A DNA stretch of 10,817 nt, taken from assembly GCA_019241805.1 (NCBI GenBank), contig JAFAWL010000441.1, positions 1-10,817 on the forward strand. The letters run 5' to 3'. The notes below the pieces were generated by a model. The model was not told the DNA's origin, made no database searches, and saw nothing but the letters and a program-made list of their open reading frames with translations. Numbering within the stretch: the first letter of the stretch is position 1; the number at the start of each line of letters is the position of its first letter. The position numbers were made by a program, and so were the translations under genes. Source of the DNA: Actinomycetota bacterium (GTDB taxonomy: Bacteria; Actinomycetota; Actinomycetes; Mycobacteriales; Jatrophihabitantaceae). Below, one piece after another: positions 7,201-10,817 of this stretch.

Positions 7201-7217
7201 GGTCTTGCCGCAAGCCC
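7199..7217 (-). promoter_or_regulatory. Rifamycin-associated element (RAE) upstream of arr
   Basis: The minus strand reads GGGCTTGCGGCAAGACCCC. From memory, the 19-bp RAE consensus is GGGGCTTGCGGCAAGGCCC. Aligned so that the CTTGCGGCAAG cores coincide (7218-7200), 17 of 19 bases agree. In actinomycetes the RAE is a known inverted repeat in front of rifamycin-inactivating genes (arr, rph, rox and others) and is needed for their induction by the drug. It lies about 50 bases before the arr start. A TANNNT-like hexamer, CAGGAT (7236-7231), just upstream is a possible -10. That would place the element in the first transcribed bases. The -35 is unclear. Confidence 0.8.
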
Positions 7218-7278
7218 GCACCGACGCCCTATCCTGAAAGTGCAAGACATCCGGCTGAATCGCCGCGCGGTCGGTCCA

Positions 7279-7579
7279 TTACGAATTCCGGATGACGGTT
7301 TTTCCCGTGCGTCGCCGGGTCGGGTTGAGGGCGTCATCGAAGTTCGCGACGTGAGCGATGTTGGTTCGCAGCCGTCCGTCCCGCACCCGTTGGACGATCT
7401 CGGTGAGCTGGCCGGGAGTTGCCTCGACGAAGTCGATCGCGCGCCGTCGGCCGCGCCGTGCGCGAGGACGGTCTGGCCCGCGCGTAGGTGGCCGTGACCG
7501 AACAATCGTTGATCGCGGCCTGCGGATCGGGGCGCTCGGAAAGCGCCAAGCCGGCTCGGCCGGCCGCCGGGTTGCTCAC
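7279..7579 (-). pseudogene. Decayed NADPH:quinone oxidoreductase-like (MDR) gene
   Basis: Three blocks of a zinc-free MDR oxidoreductase occur in the right order but in different frames and much too close together. The first is an N-terminal-like LALSERPDPQAAIND (about 7549-7505). The second is the nucleotide-binding strand LFGHGHLRAGQTVLAHGAAD (about 7505-7444). The third is the C-terminal part from IDFVEATPGQLTEIVQRV through DGRLRTNIAHVANFDDALNP to TGKTVIRNS and a TAA (7437-7279). An intact protein would have about 300 residues, with roughly 100 residues between each pair of blocks, so two internal deletions have removed most of the gene. The C-terminal block is the most certain. The remnant ends some 60 bases before the arr regulatory element. 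The 5' end (7580-7622) has no recognisable coding trace. Confidence 0.72.
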
Positions 7580-7622
7580 GACGATTGCCTTTATTGCGAC
7601 CCATCCATCGCGTGCTACGAGG

Positions 7623-8171
7623 TCACTCGGCGAGGGCGGTCTCGATCGCGGCGACGACGGTGGGGTCTTCCGGCTTCATGGTCGGCGCGAACCGGGCCAG
7701 GACGGTTCCGTCGCGCCCGACCAGGAACTTCTCGAAGTTCCACAGGATTTCGGGATCGTCGTTGGCGGGGATCCCGCGGCTGCGTAGCCGCTCGCGCTGC
7801 AGCTCCGGCTCTCCGGTGGCGTGCGGCACGGCCTCGGTCAGCAGCTCGTAGAGCGGGTGCTTGGCCGCACCGGTGACCGCGATCTTCGCGAACACCGGGA
7901 ACTTCACCCCGTACGTCAACTGGCAGAACTCGACTATCTCGTCGTTCGTTCCCGGTTCCTGGTCCCGGAAGTCATTGGCCGGAAAGCCGAGCACGCTGAA
8001 TCCCTGGCCGTTGTAGCGCTCGTAAAGCGATTCCAACCCCTCGTACTGAGGGGTCAGGCCGCATTTCGAGGCGACGTTCACCACGAGGAGGACCTCGCCT
8101 GAGTATTCAGCAAGCGACGTCTGCTCCCCGGAAATGGTGTCGATCGGGACGGACTGCAGAGCGGTGGTCAC
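7623..8171 (-). CDS. Glutathione peroxidase family protein, BtuE type
   Basis: A 182-residue thiol peroxidase of the glutathione peroxidase family, reducing hydrogen or organic peroxides in the cytoplasm. The peroxidatic residue is a cysteine, C37 in NVASKCG, not selenocysteine. The other active-site residues are Q71 (DQEPG) and W144-N145 (ILWNFEKF). C83 in EFCQLTYGVKFPVF is at the place of a resolving cysteine, which fits a thioredoxin-like reductant. This is likely in an actinobacterium, which would lack glutathione. An insertion of about 20 residues before the WNF motif, and the overall length, match E. coli BtuE (183 residues) better than the shorter bacterial enzymes. The conserved PCNQF loop reads PANDF here, losing one cysteine. 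The GTG start is supported by AAGGAG eight bases upstream. The in-frame ATG further up (205 residues) runs through the operator-like palindrome and is unlikely. Confidence 0.94.
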   Translation of the reverse strand: MTTALQSVPIDTISGEQTSLAEYSGEVLLVVNVASKCGLTPQYEGLESLYERYNGQGFSVLGFPANDFRDQEPGTNDEIVEFCQLTYGVKFPVFAKIAVTGAAKHPLYELLTEAVPHATGEPELQRERLRSRGIPANDDPEILWNFEKFLVGRDGTVLARFAPTMKPEDPTVVAAIETALAE

Positions 8172-8196
8172 GATAGGGGCTCCTTGGATTCGCGGC

Positions 8197-8211
8197 AGGT
8201 CCGCCGGACCT
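8197..8211. promoter_or_regulatory. 15-bp palindrome upstream of the peroxidase gene
   Basis: AGGTCCGCCGGACCT has 7-bp perfect arms around a single central base. It lies 26 bases before the peroxidase GTG in a 152-base gap. A TATCGT hexamer (8227-8222, minus strand) just upstream is a weak -10 candidate, which would put the palindrome over the start of transcription, as for a repressor operator. It could instead be a short hairpin after the preceding membrane-protein gene, but no U-run follows it. No terminator was recognised in the rest of the gap (8172-8323). Confidence 0.4.
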
Positions 8212-8323
8212 CGACACACCCACGATAGTGGCGGTCTCAACCAGTTGCCATCGCGGCGCAGTCACACCGGGTGCCCGAGCGCCGGCAAGTCACCGCACGC
8301 CCTCCGCGCTTTCGAGGCTGCGG

Positions 8324-10633
8324 TTAGGGCGTTGCCGCGGTGCTGGTGGCCGCTGCTGACGTGGTCGCGGTCTCGGAAGGTGTACTGGAGCCGCTGCTCG
8401 TTGCGGTCGCGCTAGTTGTTGGCGCGGCGGTTCCGGAGCCGGAGGGCGTTGCGGGGGCCGTTCCGGTTGGAGTGCCGCTCGGTCCTGTCGCAGTCGAGGT
8501 AGGTGCGGAGGGGCTGGGCGACGATGTGGCGGTCGCACTGGCCTGCGCATATGGCTTGACGATCGTCAGGATCTGCTGTTCGTAGGTGACCAGCTGTGCG
8601 CGAATCTGGTCGAGGGTCAGTCCGGCTAGTTGCGTGCCGAAAGTTTGGATCTGGCTCCATAACTGCAGCAACTTCGCCATCGTCGCCGCATCCGGCTGCG
8701 TGGGTATCGACACGTCGAGTTGGATGGCCAGGGCCGCCGTCATGCAGCGGATGCAGTTGTACGAAACCGCCGCGGAGATGTTTTGCGGCGCGTCCACGTG
8801 CGCGTCGCCGACAATCAGGATCACCTGGAAGCTGATGGCTACGGCTGAGCAGTCGGTGCAGCTTGCGAATGCGTAGGCTTCGTTCTTGTTCAAGACGGTG
8901 TCGGATGTGGCCGTGACCAATGCGAAGGCCACCGCGTAGGCCGCGCTGCCGTTTTTGTCGGCCACCGCCAGCGCCTGATTGTCGCCCAGCCCGGGCGGCG
9001 CGGGTCGATTGAACGGGAAAACCCACGTCGGTTGGCTCGGGTCCCGTGGCGTCAATACCATGGCCACTTGGGGATGCTGGGCGGTGGGGCGCGGCGCGTT
9101 GGCCGGCCAGACCGTCCGGACGTCGCGGCGAGCCCCTTCGGTGACGATCGGCGCGCTCGCCGGATGCCCGGACAGGGCCGCGGGTGCAAACGCTTGCGTT
9201 AGCACCCCACGCTCGGTGCCGTTGATCGGCCGATAGTTGCCTCGGGGCCACCAGGCGAGCAGCAGGGCGCCCAGTACGGCGGCGGCGACGATCGCGGCCG
9301 CGCATCGACGTATCGGGCGGCCGGCGGTCAGGCGCAGCACTCGGGCGGCGAGCTGACGGCCGGAGCGGTAGACCAGGTACACCACACCGAACGCGGGCAG
9401 CACCACCGCGACCAACGCGAGGACTTTGGCCGCGGCCGCCAGCCAATCGCCGCGGTGGAATTGGTCGCCGAGCAGGCGCCATTGAGTCGAGATGCTGTGT
9501 GCCTCACTGGCCAGGATCCGGGGCAACGTGAGCACGGTGACCAGGACGGTGAGCAGCATCAGCGGCACGACCAGCAGCACCCAGACAGTGATCACCGCCT
9601 GGGCCCACGGCTTGAGCGCGAACTTGTCGTCACTGTGCCGGCGAGAGGGCCACAACCGCGTGAGCGTCGGCTTGATCCGGTGGAAAAGGTCGGGAACACC
9701 GGTGACGTCGGCCAGTATGTGATAGCCGTCGAAGCGCAGCAGCGGCGGCAGTTGACGGATCATCTGCAGAATCTGCGTGGCCACGACCAGCAGCAGACCG
9801 TCCCATCTCACCAGCGCCCACGCACCGAAGACGACCAACGCGGCGATCGCGTTGAAGTACAGGCCGCCAAGGTCGGTCCGCAGCCGGGCTCGACGGTCGA
9901 GCCGGTAGGCGTCGGTCACGTCGGTGTAGAAGGCCGGCCAGACGAGGTACAGACCGGCACCCATGGCGCCGGGCGTGCCGCCGCCGCGCCGCAATGCGGC
10001 GGCGTGGCCGAACTCGTGGAAGCCGGCCGAGACGACGGTGATCGCGAAAACGGCGAGCAGCATGCCGGGATCGGTGAAGGCTTCGTGCGCCGCCGAGGCC
10101 AGGCCTTTGCGGAACAGCACCCAGTAGCACACGATCGCGAAGGCGAGCGTCACGAGGGTGATCACGATTGGGCTGAACAACGCCGCGAACGGAGCCGTGA
10201 TCCGCCTCGTGCGGGCCGGATCGGCCACGACGTAACGGAATCGCAGCGCCAGCAGTGGGTTGACTTTACGGATCGGCGGCTCGGACCCGTCCGCCAATTT
10301 CAGCAGCCCCAGCGGCCACAGCTTCTCTCGAATCAGCAGCTCGACGTCATCGGCCATGACGGTGCGTCCGACGGAGTCGGTGACGACATCGGCGATCGCC
10401 GCTTCGCTCCGGGTGCCGTCGATCGCATCCAGCACCGCGTACAACAGCGGCGTGAGCTGGACGACCTGGCCGTCGCGGCGGCGGACGAGCGCGGGAGGAT
10501 TGCGATAGCCCGAACCCCGATGCTGGCCGAGCAACTCCACCCCGGCGGCGCGGGCGGGCGCAATCGCCGGACCCGCCGCCGAGGGGGAGGACGCCGTGCC
10601 CGGACCACTCGGTCCGCCGGTCAGCGCCGTCAT
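8324..10633 (-). CDS. PqqD-like/M50 membrane metalloprotease with a C-terminal CxxC domain
   Basis: A 769-residue multidomain membrane protein. After a disordered start, residues about 45-115 resemble the PqqD/RiPP-recognition winged helix (LTPLLYAVLDAIDGTRS, then helices). From about 148 the protein enters the membrane. HEFGH (206-210) and FDGYH with D302 are the zinc ligands of M50 site-2-type proteases, and six to eight membrane segments extend to about 461. Relatives are annotated as putative peptide zinc metalloproteases. An extracytoplasmic domain (465-690) contains CTDC (592-595) and NCIRC (626-630), two cysteine pairs probably forming disulfides, then a helix-rich region. Residues 698-769 are almost only Ser, Thr, Ala, Pro and Gly. 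It likely recognises, cleaves or exports a peptide. The natural partner is the short Gln/Asn-rich protein encoded eight bases upstream. The ATG has no good ribosome site, which suggests coupling to that gene. Confidence 0.85.
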   Translation of the reverse strand: MTALTGGPSGPGTASSPSAAGPAIAPARAAGVELLGQHRGSGYRNPPALVRRRDGQVVQLTPLLYAVLDAIDGTRSEAAIADVVTDSVGRTVMADDVELLIREKLWPLGLLKLADGSEPPIRKVNPLLALRFRYVVADPARTRRITAPFAALFSPIVITLVTLAFAIVCYWVLFRKGLASAAHEAFTDPGMLLAVFAITVVSAGFHEFGHAAALRRGGGTPGAMGAGLYLVWPAFYTDVTDAYRLDRRARLRTDLGGLYFNAIAALVVFGAWALVRWDGLLLVVATQILQMIRQLPPLLRFDGYHILADVTGVPDLFHRIKPTLTRLWPSRRHSDDKFALKPWAQAVITVWVLLVVPLMLLTVLVTVLTLPRILASEAHSISTQWRLLGDQFHRGDWLAAAAKVLALVAVVLPAFGVVYLVYRSGRQLAARVLRLTAGRPIRRCAAAIVAAAVLGALLLAWWPRGNYRPINGTERGVLTQAFAPAALSGHPASAPIVTEGARRDVRTVWPANAPRPTAQHPQVAMVLTPRDPSQPTWVFPFNRPAPPGLGDNQALAVADKNGSAAYAVAFALVTATSDTVLNKNEAYAFASCTDCSAVAISFQVILIVGDAHVDAPQNISAAVSYNCIRCMTAALAIQLDVSIPTQPDAATMAKLLQLWSQIQTFGTQLAGLTLDQIRAQLVTYEQQILTIVKPYAQASATATSSPSPSAPTSTATGPSGTPTGTAPATPSGSGTAAPTTSATATSSGSSTPSETATTSAAATSTAATP
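8327..8542 (-). repeat. Ser/Thr/Ala/Pro low-complexity tail coding region
   Basis: The last 72 codons of the membrane protease gene encode almost only Ser, Thr, Ala, Pro and Gly in irregular short repeats. A tail of this kind after an extracytoplasmic domain is typical of O-glycosylated or cell-wall-spanning stalks in actinobacteria. It has no charged residues except one Glu. Confidence 0.6.
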
Positions 10634-10641
10634 CGTTCAGA

Positions 10642-10817
10642 TCAGCCGGACTGCTGAGTGATACCGGAATCCTGCTGGCCGACAGCGGTCGCATCGCCCT
10701 GGATTCCTTGGTCGATCTCGACGTTCTGTTCGGACAATGCCGTGGCCGAGGAATCGACCGTGCCGATGTTGGCGGAGGCAGCCGCGTTGATCGGAGCCGC
10801 GGCATTGGCATTGGCGG
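10642..10817 (-). CDS. C-terminus of a small Ala/Asn/Gln-rich protein, candidate precursor peptide
   Basis: Only the last 57 codons and the TGA lie in the window, and the start is beyond base 10817. The frame is open to the edge. The sequence is rich in Ala, Asn, Gln, Ser and Gly, with no Cys, Trp, Tyr, Phe, Lys or Arg. It starts ANANAAAPINAAASANIG. Two 18-residue units follow, with cores ATALSEQNVEIDQ and ATAVGQQDSGITQ sharing the pattern ATA-[LV]-x-[EQ]-Q-[ND]-x-x-I-x-Q. I do not recognise a named family. The stop is eight bases before the PqqD/M50 protein start, so the two are almost surely cotranscribed, and this protein is the obvious candidate substrate. It could also be a structural or secreted protein with a beta-solenoid-like repeat. 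Confidence 0.75.
   Translation of the reverse strand, partial: ANANAAAPINAAASANIGTVDSSATALSEQNVEIDQGIQGDATAVGQQDSGITQQSG

Noticed and set aside
7151..7213. Longer arr start at 7213
   Set aside because: It would place the leader hairpin and part of the RAE inside the coding region, and it lacks a ribosome site. The GTG at 7150 has GGAGGG and gives the normal family length.
7180..7497. Plus-strand frame of 105 codons in the gap upstream of arr
   Set aside because: The opposite strand encodes recognisable MDR fragments in the same stretch, so this frame is their shadow. It has no ribosome site.
8172..8240. Longer peroxidase start at 8240
   Set aside because: The added 23 residues have no family counterpart and cover the palindrome. 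AAGGAG supports the GTG at 8171.
9455..10657. Plus-strand open frame of 400 codons
   Set aside because: It is antisense to the M50 protease. The composition is Arg/Gln/Asp-rich without any domain, as for a shadow frame.
10347..10811. Minus-strand frame of 154 codons crossing the start of the M50 gene
   Set aside because: It runs out of frame with the M50 protein and the repeat peptide, and its Arg/Pro-rich composition is typical of a shifted frame.
1..10817. CRISPR array, tRNA, rRNA or insertion sequence
   Set aside because: No regularly spaced repeats, cloverleaf-like sequences, transposase motifs or terminal inverted repeats with target duplications were seen by eye.

Overview
This is a high-GC window in which every supported gene lies on the minus strand. 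It looks actinobacterial, and a mycobacterium or close relative fits best. The pointers are a Ku with a Lys/Ala-rich tail next to a LigD-type phosphoesterase-polymerase, a rifamycin ADP-ribosyltransferase (arr) with what looks like a rifamycin-associated element, frequent GTG starts, and long GC-driven shadow ORFs on the other strand. The species cannot be fixed from the sequence alone.

Reading in the direction of transcription (right to left): at 10642-10817 is the 3' end of a small Ala/Asn/Gln-rich protein with two 18-residue repeats. Eight bases later comes a 769-residue membrane protein (8324-10633). It has a PqqD-like N-terminal domain, an M50 site-2-protease core (HEFGH plus FDGYH), a CxxC...CxxC extracytoplasmic domain and a Ser/Thr/Ala/Pro-rich tail. 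Together they look like a peptide-maturation or export cassette that continues beyond the window, and this is the best candidate for a little-described system. A BtuE-type glutathione peroxidase follows (7623-8171) with a 15-bp palindrome in front of it. Then comes a decayed quinone-oxidoreductase pseudogene (7279-7579) with three conserved blocks in order but large internal deletions.

Next is arr (6728-7150), preceded by a 19-bp match to the rifamycin-associated element and a leader hairpin that touches its Shine-Dalgarno sequence. A PNPOx-like split-barrel flavoprotein gene (6125-6649) and a roughly 250-base gap without a gene follow. A DNA end-joining block comes next: a DUF3253 protein (5385-5876), Ku (4395-5315), and a phosphoesterase-polymerase with no ligase domain (2704-4398) that overlaps Ku by GTGA.

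The left end is a tight redox operon: a zinc-dependent alcohol dehydrogenase (1408-2556), a small conserved protein with one C-terminal membrane segment (771-1394), and an SDR oxidoreductase (1-774, cut by the window edge). The last two overlap by ATGA.

Taken together the genes suggest an accessory or stress-response neighbourhood: DNA-break repair, peroxide defence, antibiotic inactivation and NAD(P)-linked detoxification. No tRNA, rRNA, CRISPR array, insertion sequence or phage gene was seen.
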